Origin: Natrinema gelatinilyticum
GTDB taxonomy: Archaea > Halobacteriota > Halobacteria > Halobacteriales > Natrialbaceae
NCBI RefSeq assembly: GCF_024266705.1
Contig: NZ_CP100756.1
Location: 1,984,001-2,048,000 of the forward strand
Length of the DNA stretch: 64,000 bases
Reading direction: 5' to 3'
Part shown: positions 17,842-27,407 of the stretch, piece by piece
Numbering within the stretch: position 1 is the stretch's first letter
Layout of the letters: each line of letters opens with the position of its first letter
The notes under the pieces: model-generated
What the model saw: the letters and a program-made list of their open reading frames with translations, nothing else
Told to the model about the DNA's origin: nothing
The model's database searches: none
Made by a program: the position numbers and the translations under genes

Positions 17842-18975
17842 ATGACTGAGACTGCACAGGCCGACGAGGCCGGACCGATCGCCTCCGACGTCGTTCCCGG
17901 GATCGGAACCACTCTCGCGGGGATCACGATGATCGCGATGCTCGTTCCCGTCCGCCGCGGTGTCGGCAATCCTGTCATCTGGGCGGGGGTTGCCTTCGCC
18001 GTCGCCGCCGTTCTCTCTTTTCTGGTTCGTCGTCACAGCGGCATCGAGCGCCGTATCGCCGCACCGATCGCCGCGGTCTCGAGCGTAGCCGTCGTCCTGC
18101 TCGCCGGCTACGCCCTGAACCAGGGTATCACGGCACACACCGCCGTACCGGCGATTCCGATATCGATACCGGTCGTCTTCATCGGCTTCGTCACGGCCGG
18201 ACTGACCGCCGGCATCAGCGTCGCGGACTACTACGGAATCGGAATCACCGGTCTCAGACGGCGGACCCAACTGACGCTTACCCTTTCGGTCGTCGGGCTC
18301 AGCGGACTCCTCGTCCCACAGATCGTGATGTTCGTCCTCGCAATCCCGGTTTATCCGTTCCTCGAAATGCTTTCCGAGATCGAACGGCTCGTCGCGACCC
18401 AGATCGTCAGTCAGCTCGGCGTGATCATCGGAACGGCTATCGTCGTCGTCGCGTTCCTTCGGACGACGGATCGTGATCTCTCGTTCATCGACCTTCGACG
18501 GCCGACGCTGCGTGAGGTCGCCTGGACCGTCGCCGGGCTGCTCGTCCTCTTCGGGACGCTCCAGGTCATCAGTATCCTCATGCAATCGACCGGCGTCGAG
18601 AGCGCAGAGCACGCGACGGCCCAGCGGGCCCAGGAGAGTCCCGAACTGCTGTTGATCCTGGTCCCGATCGCTATTCTCGTCATCGGCCCGTTCGAGGAAC
18701 TGCTCTACCGAAACGTGATCCAGAAATCGCTGTACGGAACGTTTTCACGGTTCGGTTCGGTGGCTGTTGCCAGCGTGATCTTCGCGGGGGTTCACGTGCT
18801 CGCGTACGCCACGGACGGCCTGGGCGCGGTGATCGCCAGTCTCGGTACTGTCTTCGGGCTCTCGATCGTTCTCGGGACGATCTACGAACGCACCGATAAC
18901 CTGCTCGTCCCGGCGCTGATCCACGGCCTGTACAACGCGGCCGTCTTCGCGAATCTCTATCTCATCTATCGGTGA
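17842..18975 (+). CDS. CPBP-family intramembrane metalloprotease
   Basis: The 377-residue protein has about nine or ten membrane segments. The three CPBP motifs are present in the C-terminal part: EELLYR, FAGVHVLA (FxxxH) and HGLYNA (HxxxN). The family covers Rce1-like prenyl proteases and related proteins of unknown substrate. The start is the ATG at 17842, preceded by a TAT-rich stretch. The neighbours do not suggest a substrate. Confidence 0.88.
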   Translation: MTETAQADEAGPIASDVVPGIGTTLAGITMIAMLVPVRRGVGNPVIWAGVAFAVAAVLSFLVRRHSGIERRIAAPIAAVSSVAVVLLAGYALNQGITAHTAVPAIPISIPVVFIGFVTAGLTAGISVADYYGIGITGLRRRTQLTLTLSVVGLSGLLVPQIVMFVLAIPVYPFLEMLSEIERLVATQIVSQLGVIIGTAIVVVAFLRTTDRDLSFIDLRRPTLREVAWTVAGLLVLFGTLQVISILMQSTGVESAEHATAQRAQESPELLLILVPIAILVIGPFEELLYRNVIQKSLYGTFSRFGSVAVASVIFAGVHVLAYATDGLGAVIASLGTVFGLSIVLGTIYERTDNLLVPALIHGLYNAAVFANLYLIYR

Positions 18976-18996
18976 GAACGAACCTGCGACGCCCCG

Positions 18997-19455
18997 TTAC
19001 GACGAGTTCTTTCGCGCCAGTTCCGACCCACAGATCGGACAGCGGTCTTTCTGTTCGTCGAACTCGCGGCCACAGCCCTGACACTGGAACGACCAGTGCC
19101 GCTGTTCATCGATACCCTCCCGGGCGATCACTTCGACGTCGACGTTCAACTTCTCCGCGACGTTTTGCATCGCGTAATCGTCCGTGACGAGGACGCCGTC
19201 GAGTTCGAAACTCGCCGCGACGAGGCGAACGTCAGTGTCGGAGAGGACGTCGAGGTCACCCGATTCGCGGGCCGCGCGCCGGACCTTTTCCGTCGTGTCC
19301 TCGTTGGGAATGTGAATGTGCATCCCGGAGCCCTCCATCGCGTCGTAGCGATAGGCGCTCTCGTCCTCGAGTTCGTCGCGGACGAGCGGGATAGTCGCAG
19401 TCTGTTCTGTCGTATGAAAGTCGTGGATAAAAGCCGAGGAGTCGAGAACGTACAT
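18997..19455 (-). CDS. nob1: Endoribonuclease Nob1
   Basis: The 152-residue protein joins a PIN domain (MYVLDSSAFIHDF at the start, SDTDVRLVAASFELD in the middle, VTDDYAMQNVA after it) to a C-terminal zinc ribbon with CxxC twice (CQGCG and CPICG). This is archaeal Nob1, which makes the mature 3' end of 16S rRNA. The acidic PIN residues D5, D74 and D92 (approximate numbers) are present. The gene follows a PRC-barrel gene with a four-base gap and lies divergent from aIF5B, a translation-related neighbourhood. Confidence 0.93.
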   Translation of the reverse strand: MYVLDSSAFIHDFHTTEQTATIPLVRDELEDESAYRYDAMEGSGMHIHIPNEDTTEKVRRAARESGDLDVLSDTDVRLVAASFELDGVLVTDDYAMQNVAEKLNVDVEVIAREGIDEQRHWSFQCQGCGREFDEQKDRCPICGSELARKNSS

Positions 19456-19459
19456 ACCG

Positions 19460-19705
19460 TTAGCGCTGGACGACGATGTAGTCTTTCACCGCTTGGACGC
19501 GGTTGACGGGGACGAGAAAGCGGTCGGCGTCGTTGAGCTCGAAGTCGACGGCGCGACGCGAAATCGCTTCGTCGGGTTCGATGACGAGGTCGTTGAGCGC
19601 GCCCGATTTGAGGTCCATCGTGATGTTGTAGAGCAATCCGAGCTCGGTTCCGTCCGATCCCATGACGGACTTCCCCGAGAGATTCTCAGCGAGTATATCG
19701 CTCAT
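19460..19705 (-). CDS. PRC-barrel domain protein
   Basis: This 81-residue protein is essentially one PRC-barrel domain (GKSVMGSDGTELGLLYNI, then LVIEPDE and FLVPVNRVQAVKDYIVV). In bacteria such domains occur in RimM, which helps 30S maturation. Lying directly upstream of nob1, this small archaeal form may have a similar ribosomal role. That is inference from position. Confidence 0.85.
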   Translation of the reverse strand: MSDILAENLSGKSVMGSDGTELGLLYNITMDLKSGALNDLVIEPDEAISRRAVDFELNDADRFLVPVNRVQAVKDYIVVQR

Positions 19706-19975
19706 GCTATCCCGTACTTACTAATCGGTATTAAAAACCATGGAGTGTGTGCGAAACGGTGCCGTAATCCCGTCTCCATCGGCACGTGAGCCCTCGTACC
19801 GCTCGAATCGTTGCGAATTCGAAGTGGACGCCTCCGGGTCACGCGTCTCTCGTGGCCGTCTCGAACTGGAGCACGTCCGACCACAGCGCACCCACGGCGT
19901 TCGGAACGGGAATGACGATGGGTTTAACTACGGCGCTACGGACGATTTAGGTAAGACCTTCTCGGGTGGTTCATC

Positions 19976-21775
19976 ATGTCGGACACGAACACACGCGACC
20001 CTACATCCCTCAGAACGCCGATCGTTGCCGTCCTCGGACACGTCGATCACGGTAAGACAAGTCTCCTCGACAAAATCCGCGGTTCGGCGGTTATCGAGGG
20101 CGAAGCAGGCGCGATCACCCAGCACATCGGCGCGACTGCCGTCCCGCTGGACATCATCTCCTCGATCGCGGGCGACCTCGTCGATCCCGACGATTTCGAT
20201 CTCCCCGGCCTCCTCTTTATCGACACGCCCGGCCACCACTCCTTTACCACGCTTCGGTCCCGCGGAGGTGCGTTGGCCGACATCGCCATCCTCGTGGTCG
20301 ACGTCAACGACGGCTTCCAGCCCCAGACGCTCGAGGCCCTCGACATCCTTCGGCGCTCGCAGACGCCGTTTATCGTCGCAGCCAACAAGATCGACACCGT
20401 CCCCGGCTGGAACGCGACGGAGGACGCCCCGATAACCGCCACCTACGAATCTCAGTCGGATCGCGTGCGCCAGCGCTTAGACGAGAGCCTCTACGAGATC
20501 ATCGGCAACCTCTCGGACGAAGGCTTCTCCGCGGATCTGTACTGGCGGGTACAGAACTTCCAGCGAAACGTCGGCGTCGTCCCCGTGTCGGCGATGACCG
20601 GCGAAGGGGTCCCCGACCTCCTGACGGTCATGATGGGCCTCTCCCAGCGCTACATGAAAGAGGAGATGGAGATCGACGTCACCGGTCCCGGCGTGGGGAC
20701 CGTCCTCGAGGTCAAAGAGGAGAAAGGCTTCGGGACGACGATCGATACGGTGCTATACGACGGGACGATCAGGGCGGACGACACGATCGTCGTCGGGGGA
20801 ATGAACGAGCCGATCGTGACCGACGTCCGCGCGCTGCTCCAGCCGCGTCCGCTCGCCGAAATCCGCACCGAAAGCCGCTTCGAGAAAGTCGACGAGGTTT
20901 CGGCCGCGGCCGGGATCAAGGTCGCTGCCCCCGAACTCGCAAATGCGATGGCCGGCGCTCCAGTCCGAGTCGTCCGCGACCGTGACGTCGACGACGTCAT
21001 CGACGAGGTCCAGGCCGAGCTCGCGGATATCGCCGTCGATACCGCCGAGGAGGGCGTCGTCGTCAAAGCCGACACGCTGGGCAGTCTCGAGGCGATGGCC
21101 GACGCGCTCGGCGATGCGGAGGTCCCGATCGTCCGCGCCGAAGTCGGCGACGTCGCACCCCGGGACGTCTCGGTCGCCTCGACGGCCGACGATTCGAAAC
21201 AGAAGGTCATTCTCGGATTCAACGTGGACGTCCTCGACGATGCAGACGACCGCGCAGATATCGAGGACGTGACGATATTCACCGACGAGGTCATCTATCA
21301 GCTGATCGATGAATACGAAGATTACGTCGAGGGGATCGAACAGGCTCAGCAGGACACCATCCTCGAGAACATCACCCGGCCCGCTCGATTCCGCATCCTG
21401 CCGGACCACACCTTCCGCCAGAACGATCCGGCAGTCGTCGGGGTCGAGGTAAATTCGGGGACGATCAAGAACAACACGGCCGTCGTCAAATTCGAGGGCA
21501 ACGAACCCGAGCGAGTCGGCCAGATCAAGGGGATTCAAGAGCAGGGTGAAGACGTCGACGAGGCCCGCGCAGGCAACCGCGTGTCCGTCGCCATCGACGG
21601 CCCGACCGTCGGCCGCCAGATCGAGGAAGACGACGAACTCTGGGCCGAAATCCCCGAGAAACACGCGAAGATCCTCGAGCAGGAACTCGCGAGCGAAATT
21701 CCGGGCGACGAACTCGAGGCGCTGAACATGTACCTCGACAATCAGCGTAGTCGCGATCCGTTCTGGGGAAAGTGA
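19976..21775 (+). CDS. infB: Translation initiation factor aIF5B
   Basis: The 599-residue protein begins with a GTPase domain: G1 GHVDHGKTS, DTPGHHSF for G3 and NKID for G4. It continues with the beta-barrel and helical domains of IF2/eIF5B (VLEVKEEKGFGTTIDTVLYDG, then VVKADTLGSLEAMADAL). It promotes ribosomal subunit joining. There is no intein. The gene is transcribed away from the PRC-barrel/nob1 pair and shares a 270-base regulatory gap with them. Confidence 0.96.
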   Translation: MSDTNTRDPTSLRTPIVAVLGHVDHGKTSLLDKIRGSAVIEGEAGAITQHIGATAVPLDIISSIAGDLVDPDDFDLPGLLFIDTPGHHSFTTLRSRGGALADIAILVVDVNDGFQPQTLEALDILRRSQTPFIVAANKIDTVPGWNATEDAPITATYESQSDRVRQRLDESLYEIIGNLSDEGFSADLYWRVQNFQRNVGVVPVSAMTGEGVPDLLTVMMGLSQRYMKEEMEIDVTGPGVGTVLEVKEEKGFGTTIDTVLYDGTIRADDTIVVGGMNEPIVTDVRALLQPRPLAEIRTESRFEKVDEVSAAAGIKVAAPELANAMAGAPVRVVRDRDVDDVIDEVQAELADIAVDTAEEGVVVKADTLGSLEAMADALGDAEVPIVRAEVGDVAPRDVSVASTADDSKQKVILGFNVDVLDDADDRADIEDVTIFTDEVIYQLIDEYEDYVEGIEQAQQDTILENITRPARFRILPDHTFRQNDPAVVGVEVNSGTIKNNTAVVKFEGNEPERVGQIKGIQEQGEDVDEARAGNRVSVAIDGPTVGRQIEEDDELWAEIPEKHAKILEQELASEIPGDELEALNMYLDNQRSRDPFWGK

Positions 21776-22153
21776 CGGTGTGTCTGCGGTAGTCGTTCTC
21801 GCCGAATACCCCGTGCAGTCGAATTGCGCCCACTGATACGGACTACTGTAAGTCATTGCCGGTGCAACCGCGACAGTCCTGCGGGTGCACCGGTACATCG
21901 TTACAGCAGACCGTATGACGCCGCGTGTTCCTCTCACTGAGCGGAGTTCGGACCCAGGCCCACCCCTCGTTGCTGACGAGTTCGGCGTCGACCCGGTTTG
22001 GGCGTGTGATCGATGGTGAGTAGCGTTCAACCGACACGGGCACTCCCGCTGACGTGAAGCGGACGGACCCTCGCCAGCTTCGTCCGAGGTGAGACGACGA
22101 CCCACGCAACTGCGGGTGTAAGCATTACGCCGCTGTTCGTCGTAGATCAGCCC
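21776..22153. other. Gap after infB with a strong stem-loop
   Basis: Apart from the stem-loop at 21859-21893, I find no reading frame with halophile protein composition and no tRNA in this gap. Confidence 0.5.
21859..21893. ncRNA. Two-part stem-loop downstream of infB
   Basis: CCGGTGCA (21859-21866) pairs with TGCACCGG (21886-21893). Inside it CCGC pairs with GCGG, leaving one bulged base on each side and a nine-base loop. It begins 84 bases after the infB stop. It could be a 3' untranslated structure, a terminator part or a small RNA; the sequence does not decide. Confidence 0.35.
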
Positions 22154-22507
22154 ATGCTCGTAGCGTTCCGTCAGTACAAACACGAGGAGGTCCAGTTCGA
22201 CGATAATCGGACGACCGGCGAGTCGCAGACGGAAGACACTGTGAACCCGGATTCGGAGGAGTATTTCGGCGTGGACATGGATGACATGGACGTGGAAACG
22301 TGGGAGACGATCGAGTACGAAGGTGATCCGATCCAGCGCCGCATCGTCACGATTGACGGTGTCACCGCTGTTTCTGTCCCACAGGACGCGGGCGGCGAGG
22401 GCGATCCCGATCTCCCCGGACGGACGCTCCAGTTCCGTCTGGGCGGCGGCACAGAGCGCGTCGACCAGGCCGAAATCGTCGAAGTTCAGGACGACGACCC
22501 TCATTGA
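22154..22507 (+). CDS. Small acidic protein, unknown
   Basis: This 117-residue frame is very rich in Asp and Glu, as expected for a halophile protein. A middle region reads like a small beta-domain (PIQRRIVTIDGVTAVSVPQ, then TLQFRLGGGTERVDQAEIVEV). The stop codon sits at the edge of the MITE-like element, so the last few codons may have been changed by that insertion. Family not recognised. Confidence 0.55.
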   Translation: MLVAFRQYKHEEVQFDDNRTTGESQTEDTVNPDSEEYFGVDMDDMDVETWETIEYEGDPIQRRIVTIDGVTAVSVPQDAGGEGDPDLPGRTLQFRLGGGTERVDQAEIVEVQDDDPH

Positions 22508-22866
22508 CATCCTCCTCGCCGTGAACGACGAGAATTCCTTACGCGTGGCATCGAACCCGCTGATTCGAGCCACCGAAGGCAACTTCCCAACCGCGGTGGT
22601 CGGTCCCGGTTTGTGCGTGATACGTCGGGCCTCGAAGAGGCGTGGTATGCTTGGGTATCCGCTTGCACCGCACAGGCCGTGCCATCGACCCGACTCGAAC
22701 TCGCGTTCGAGTCTCGCGTCGGGTAGGCTCGCGTTTTTGATGACGGGGGAACGCCAAACCACCCCCACTTTTCCCGAGCGAGTCAACCCAGAAAACGACG
22801 CCAGTGGAGCTAAATCTTGGTGTTTGCGTCGTCGAATAACGCGATTCACGCCCCCCGTTCACGGCG
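22508..22866. mobile_element. MITE-like element with inverted ends
   Basis: An 11-base inverted repeat, CGCCGTGAACG (22517-22527) and CGTTCACGGCG (22856-22866), brackets about 340 bases that code for nothing convincing. The left edge (TTGACATCCTCCTCGCC) resembles ends I associate with haloarchaeal TnpB elements. Inside, a large hairpin is formed around CTCGAACTCGCGTTCGAG (about 22692-22709). I read it as a TnpB-element derivative without its gene. The exact limits are uncertain. Confidence 0.5.
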
Positions 22867-23052
22867 GGATTCTCTCGCTGTTAAAAGGTAGTCGGCATCC
22901 GTCGGGTGGAATCGGACGGATTTCCGAGTGGCCGCCGGTGGCGGCGACCCGCTGTTTTGCGGGGCTCGCGATGCAAAGCAGGGGGGTGACAACCTGTATC
23001 GGGGACAGTGCGCTCCCGAAATCGTTTTCAATCGGTCGCGCGCACACTCGGT

Positions 23053-24732
23053 ATGCCGACGGAATCGGACACTCATTATGACCCCTCGCTGGGGAACAAA
23101 TTCATCTTCGTCACCGGCGGCGTCATGTCGGGACTCGGCAAGGGGATCACAGCCGCGAGCACCGGCCGACTCCTGAAAAACGCCGGGTTCGACGTCACTG
23201 CGGTGAAAATTGACCCGTACCTGAACGTCGACGCCGGGACGATGAATCCCTACCAGCACGGGGAAGTCTACGTCCTCGAGGACGGTGGCGAGGTCGACCT
23301 CGACCTGGGGAACTACGAGCGGTTCCTCGACATCGACATGACCTCAGACCACAACATCACGACGGGGAAGACGTACCAGCACGTCATCGAGAAGGAACGA
23401 GCCGGCGACTACCTCGGGAAGACGGTCCAGATTATCCCCCACATCACCGACGATATCAAGCGCCGGATCCGCGAAGCCGCCGAAGGCACCGACGTCTGTA
23501 TCATCGAAGTTGGCGGTACTGTCGGCGACATCGAGGGGATGCCCTACCTCGAGGCGCTGCGCCAGTTCGCCCACGAGGAACCCGCGGAGAACGTCCTCTT
23601 TACGCACGTCACGCTGGTTCCGTACTCGAAGAACGGCGAGCAGAAGACGAAGCCAACCCAGCACTCGGTCAAGGAAGTCCGCTCCATCGGGCTCCAGCCG
23701 GACGTCATCGTGGGCCGGTGCGACGACCGCCTCGACCGACAGACGAAAGAGAAGATCGCGCTGTTCTGTGACATCCCCACCGAGGCGGTGTTCTCGAACC
23801 CCGACGTCGACGACGTCTATCAGGTGCCGTTGATGGTCGAAGAGGAAGGACTCGACCAGTACGTCCTGGAACACTTCGGTCTCGCGGACGATGCGTTGCC
23901 CGAGGGCGAGCGGACGAACGACTGGCGCGAAATCGTTACGACCGACAAGACCGGCACGGTCGACATCGCGCTAGTCGGCAAGTACGATCTCGAGGACGCG
24001 TACATGTCGATCCACGAGTCGCTGAAACACGCCGGTTTCGAGGTCGGCATCGACGTCGACGTCCACTGGGTGGCAGCCGACGACCTGAGCAACGGTCACG
24101 ACGGCCAGCTCGAGAGTGTCGACGGGATCATCGTCCCCGGTGGGTTCGGCATGCGGGGCTCCGAGGGCAAGATCGAAGCGGTCCGGTACGCCCGCGAAAA
24201 CGACATTCCCTTCCTCGGGCTCTGTCTGGGCTTTCAGATGGCTGTCGTCGAGTACGCCCGGAACGTGTTGGGCCTCGACGGCGCTCACTCGGCCGAAATG
24301 GACGAGGACACGCCCCATCCCGTCATCGATATCCTGCCCGAGCAATACGAGGTCGACGACATGGGCGGGACGATGCGACTCGGTGAACACACGACGGTCA
24401 TCGAACCTCAGACGCTGGCCTACGACCTCTACGGCGATACGTCCTGCTCCGAGCGACATCGCCACCGCTTCGAGGTCAACCCAGGGTACTTCGACCGGTT
24501 CGAAGACGAGCCGCTGGTGTTCTCGGGTACCGCCGGCAATCGGATGGAGATTCTCGAACTTGAGACGCATCCGTTCTTCCTCGGGACGCAGTTCCATCCC
24601 GAGTACACGTCACGACCCGGCCAACCGAGCCCACCGTTCCTCGGACTGGTCGAAGCGGTCCTTGAGCACTCCGGCGCCCACAGCGCTACCGACGGCACCG
24701 ACGCGGACACAGAAACGGAGGTAACTCACTGA
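23053..24732 (+). CDS. pyrG: CTP synthase
   Basis: The 559-residue enzyme makes CTP from UTP, ATP and glutamine. The N-terminal synthase domain starts [16 protein letters not shown], the canonical ATP loop. The C-terminal glutaminase domain has the nucleophile Cys in [12 protein letters not shown] and the His-Glu pair in QFHPEY. The start is the ATG at 23053, followed by an extra [12 protein letters not shown]-type leader common in haloarchaea. The stop and the guaAb start share bases (TGATG), so translation is coupled. Confidence 0.96.
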   Translation: MPTESDTHYDPSLGNKFIFVTGGVMSGLGKGITAASTGRLLKNAGFDVTAVKIDPYLNVDAGTMNPYQHGEVYVLEDGGEVDLDLGNYERFLDIDMTSDHNITTGKTYQHVIEKERAGDYLGKTVQIIPHITDDIKRRIREAAEGTDVCIIEVGGTVGDIEGMPYLEALRQFAHEEPAENVLFTHVTLVPYSKNGEQKTKPTQHSVKEVRSIGLQPDVIVGRCDDRLDRQTKEKIALFCDIPTEAVFSNPDVDDVYQVPLMVEEEGLDQYVLEHFGLADDALPEGERTNDWREIVTTDKTGTVDIALVGKYDLEDAYMSIHESLKHAGFEVGIDVDVHWVAADDLSNGHDGQLESVDGIIVPGGFGMRGSEGKIEAVRYARENDIPFLGLCLGFQMAVVEYARNVLGLDGAHSAEMDEDTPHPVIDILPEQYEVDDMGGTMRLGEHTTVIEPQTLAYDLYGDTSCSERHRHRFEVNPGYFDRFEDEPLVFSGTAGNRMEILELETHPFFLGTQFHPEYTSRPGQPSPPFLGLVEAVLEHSGAHSATDGTDADTETEVTH

Positions 24733-25649
24733 TGGTAGACACAGACACGTTCGTTCCCGACGCAGTGGCAGAAATCGACGAAGAAATCGGCGACGCCAAC
24801 GCCGTCATCGCTCTGTCGGGTGGCGTCGACTCTTCTGTCGCCGCCGCCCTGGCGTACGAGGCAATCGGCGACCGCCTGACCCCGGTTTACGTCGACACCG
24901 GGCTGATGCGGAAAGGCGAGACTGATCAGATCCGAGAGACGTTCGACTACATGGAGTCGCTTCGAGTCGTCGACGCGAAAGACCGCTTTCTCGAGGCCCT
25001 GTCGGGCGTCACCGATCCCGAGGAGAAACGCGAGATCATCGGCGAGCAGTTCATCCGCGAGTTCGAGCGCGAGGCTACGGACGCGAACGCAGATTACCTC
25101 GTCCAGGGGACGATCTACCCGGACCGGATCGAGAGCGAAGGCGGGATCAAGTCCCACCACAACGTCGGCGGGTTGCCCGAGGTCGTGGATTTCGAGGGTA
25201 TCGTCGAACCGGTGCGGGACCTCTACAAGGACGAAGTGCGCGAGGTTGCGCGCCATCTCGGACTCGACGAACTCGTCGCAGAGCGAATGCCGTTCCCGGG
25301 CCCGGGGCTGGCAGTGCGGGTCATCGGAGAGGTCACGGAGGAGAAACTCGAGGTTGCCCGCCACGCCTGTCACGTCGTCGAAGCGGAACTCGAGGAGTAC
25401 GATCCGTGGCAAGCCCTCGCGGCCGTCATCGGCAAAGCGACGGGCGTCAAAGGCGACAACCGGGTTCACGGCTGGGTCGTCTCCGTGCGCTCTGTCGACT
25501 CCCGCGACGGAATGACGGCTCGGGCTCAGGAAATCGACTGGGAGACGCTCCAGCGCATACAGTCACGGATCACGGGCACGAACGAGAACGTCGCCCGCGT
25601 CGTCTATGACGTGACCCACAAACCGCCCGCGACTATCGAGTACGAATGA
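24732..25649 (+). CDS. guaAb: GMP synthase, ATP-pyrophosphatase subunit
   Basis: The 305-residue protein has the PP-loop [12 protein letters not shown] and the C-terminal dimerisation domain with [17 protein letters not shown]. It adenylates XMP and completes GMP with ammonia. The glutaminase half is absent; in archaea it is a separate small subunit, not found in this window. It follows pyrG with overlap, putting two glutamine-dependent nucleotide steps in one transcript. Confidence 0.95.
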   Translation: MVDTDTFVPDAVAEIDEEIGDANAVIALSGGVDSSVAAALAYEAIGDRLTPVYVDTGLMRKGETDQIRETFDYMESLRVVDAKDRFLEALSGVTDPEEKREIIGEQFIREFEREATDANADYLVQGTIYPDRIESEGGIKSHHNVGGLPEVVDFEGIVEPVRDLYKDEVREVARHLGLDELVAERMPFPGPGLAVRVIGEVTEEKLEVARHACHVVEAELEEYDPWQALAAVIGKATGVKGDNRVHGWVVSVRSVDSRDGMTARAQEIDWETLQRIQSRITGTNENVARVVYDVTHKPPATIEYE

Positions 25650-25978
25650 GCTCGGTCACGACCGCAATCGTCGCCGGTCCCGACGAGAACGGCATCGCAG
25701 CGGCACTCGAGACCGAAGGCGTCGACGTAACCCGCCTCGACGGCGTCATCTCGCGCCCGCAACTCGAGGAGGCTGGGATCGTCGCCGCCGATCTGTACGT
25801 GCTGACCGATATCGGGCAGGCGACGACGATCCCGATCGTCTGCGACCTGAACGACGACGTCCGAACCGTCGTCTACGCCCACAGGACGGTCCCCGAGTTC
25901 GTCAAAGGCCAACTCGATCTGGCGATCGACCCTCAGCTCATGGACGCGAGCGTCGTCGCCGACGAACTCGTCGACTGA
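25646..25978 (+). CDS. DUF7126-like protein of the pyrG-guaAb operon
   Basis: The 110-residue protein has the alternating strand-helix pattern of a Rossmann or TrkA-N-like fold ([18 protein letters not shown], then [21 protein letters not shown]). It overlaps guaAb by four bases. Databases sometimes label it CTP synthetase because of its neighbour, but it has no synthase motif. A nucleotide- or cofactor-sensing role in this operon is only a guess. Confidence 0.7.
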   Translation: MSSVTTAIVAGPDENGIAAALETEGVDVTRLDGVISRPQLEEAGIVAADLYVLTDIGQATTIPIVCDLNDDVRTVVYAHRTVPEFVKGQLDLAIDPQLMDASVVADELVD

Positions 25979-26716
25979 CGCGCTCGAGCGGTCGGCCGAC
26001 GGTCACGAGTGAGCGGCCGAAGTCCCGATACGGTTTCTACGATTCCAGTTCCGTGACCTGCTCGATCATTCAGACACTATAACCGGCGTATGAACAGTCT
26101 CGAGGCCGGTTTCGGTGGACTGAATTCATATTAAATTCGGCGGAATTCGGTGTAAGATCGGTATACCATCACCGCCGTTCAAGTAGCAGTCTCAGGTAGC
26201 GTCGGACGGAGGTCGACGGGCAGACCCCACCAATGGCACCCACCACCTGTACCCGCGACTTCCAGCAACCCCACCACAGCACCCTTCCCCCACTACTGCC
26301 AACCGATTCTCAGTGACGCGGGCTTCCCCCACCGGCTCGCGTCACACCCTGCAATTCTGGCAATCGGGACGCGGTGATTACGCCGCGTCCCGGGGATGGA
26401 CCGCTCGGGGATCGTACTTCCTTTCCGTGAGTCCTACGACATCGCCAGTAGCGATGGTACACCCGTCTCGTCCTGATCGAGTTCTCGGACCCGAGCCAGA
26501 CACGACACGGACGTTCATCGAGTCGCACGATACTCGCGTGGATCGAGTTCGGGACCGGCCGTAAACAGAGGTACGCGGCCGGTTCCGTCCGAACGCAGCG
26601 TCGATGCGGGTACTCGAGCGAAGCGGGCTGTCTCGTCGACGCGTCGATGCCGTCGCGAAGGGAGTGCCTAACGGACTGCTGCTCCCCGGGCCTCGCGTGT
26701 CAGCGTGCGGAGCGCC
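25979..26716. other. 738-base gap without a recognised gene
   Basis: The stretch includes an AT-rich zone (26125-26165) and a C-rich zone (26215-26300). The open frames in it have Arg/Ser-rich translations and look spurious. I see no tRNA, repeat pair or IS end. Confidence 0.45.
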
Positions 26717-27304
26717 TCACGCTTCTCCGTCGGCTGCTCCCTCGTCGTTCTCTGCGCCGGCCTCGACGTGTTCGTCCTCGCGGCTCCGGTCGTCCGCCCG
26801 TGCGAGCTCCACTATTGTCTCTGCCTCGGAGATGACAATTTCCTCGAGCGCGAGGGCGGCCGTTTCGGCGGTGCCCGGTAGACAAAAGATTGGGGTCTCC
26901 TCGGCGATGCCGGCGAGCGTTCGGACGGCGACGACTCGCGTCCCAATCCGATCGTATACCAGTGTGGTGACCAGTTCGCTGAAGGCGGTCAGCTCTTTCT
27001 CGAGAAGCGGCCCGACGGCCTCGAGTGTGTCGTCGTCGGGTTCGACGCTCGTCCCGCCGGCAGTGATGACGACCTCCGCGTCCATGCGGTCGACGAGCCG
27101 CGAGACGATCGACTGTACCTGGTCGTAGTCCGAGTTGACGTGTTCTCGCACGGTGATCTCTGCCCCCGCACCCTCGATCCCGTCGATGATCGCCGTTCCC
27201 GCCGGGTCGTCCTCGAGGCTTCGATCGGACGAGATGGTGACGACGGCGACGCGGAGCGGTTCCGCTGTAGGCCCGTAACTATCGTCCACGTCCGGTTCGC
27301 TCAT
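26717..27304 (-). CDS. moaB: MoaB-type molybdopterin biosynthesis protein
   Basis: From the ATG at 27304 the protein has 195 residues. It has the MPT-binding fold of MoaB/MogA: LRVAVVTISSDRSLEDDPAG near the start and VITAGGTSVEPDDDTLEAV in the middle. It takes part in adenylation of molybdopterin before metal insertion. The C-terminal 30 residues are a disordered Glu/Asp/Ala tail. The upstream part of the frame lacks family similarity, so the internal start is chosen. Confidence 0.88.
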   Translation of the reverse strand: MSEPDVDDSYGPTAEPLRVAVVTISSDRSLEDDPAGTAIIDGIEGAGAEITVREHVNSDYDQVQSIVSRLVDRMDAEVVITAGGTSVEPDDDTLEAVGPLLEKELTAFSELVTTLVYDRIGTRVVAVRTLAGIAEETPIFCLPGTAETAALALEEIVISEAETIVELARADDRSREDEHVEAGAENDEGAADGEA

Positions 27305-27407
27305 AGGCCATGTTCGAGGGCCGGCGAATAAAACCTCTGGCCGAAAAAGAGACATTGCAGGGGGATTGCCGAAGTGTTATACACCGTGTTTCCGTTGCCC
27401 ACCGTAC

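Noticed and set aside
20753-22849. 698-residue frame on the minus strand antisense to infB
   Set aside because: It is the mirror of the aIF5B gene with GC-rich third positions; the sense product has complete GTPase motifs, and the antisense product has none.
26310-26564. Frames of 72 and 83 residues in the gap after the pyrG operon
   Set aside because: Both overlap each other on opposite strands and have Ser/Arg-rich, non-acidic translations without motif.
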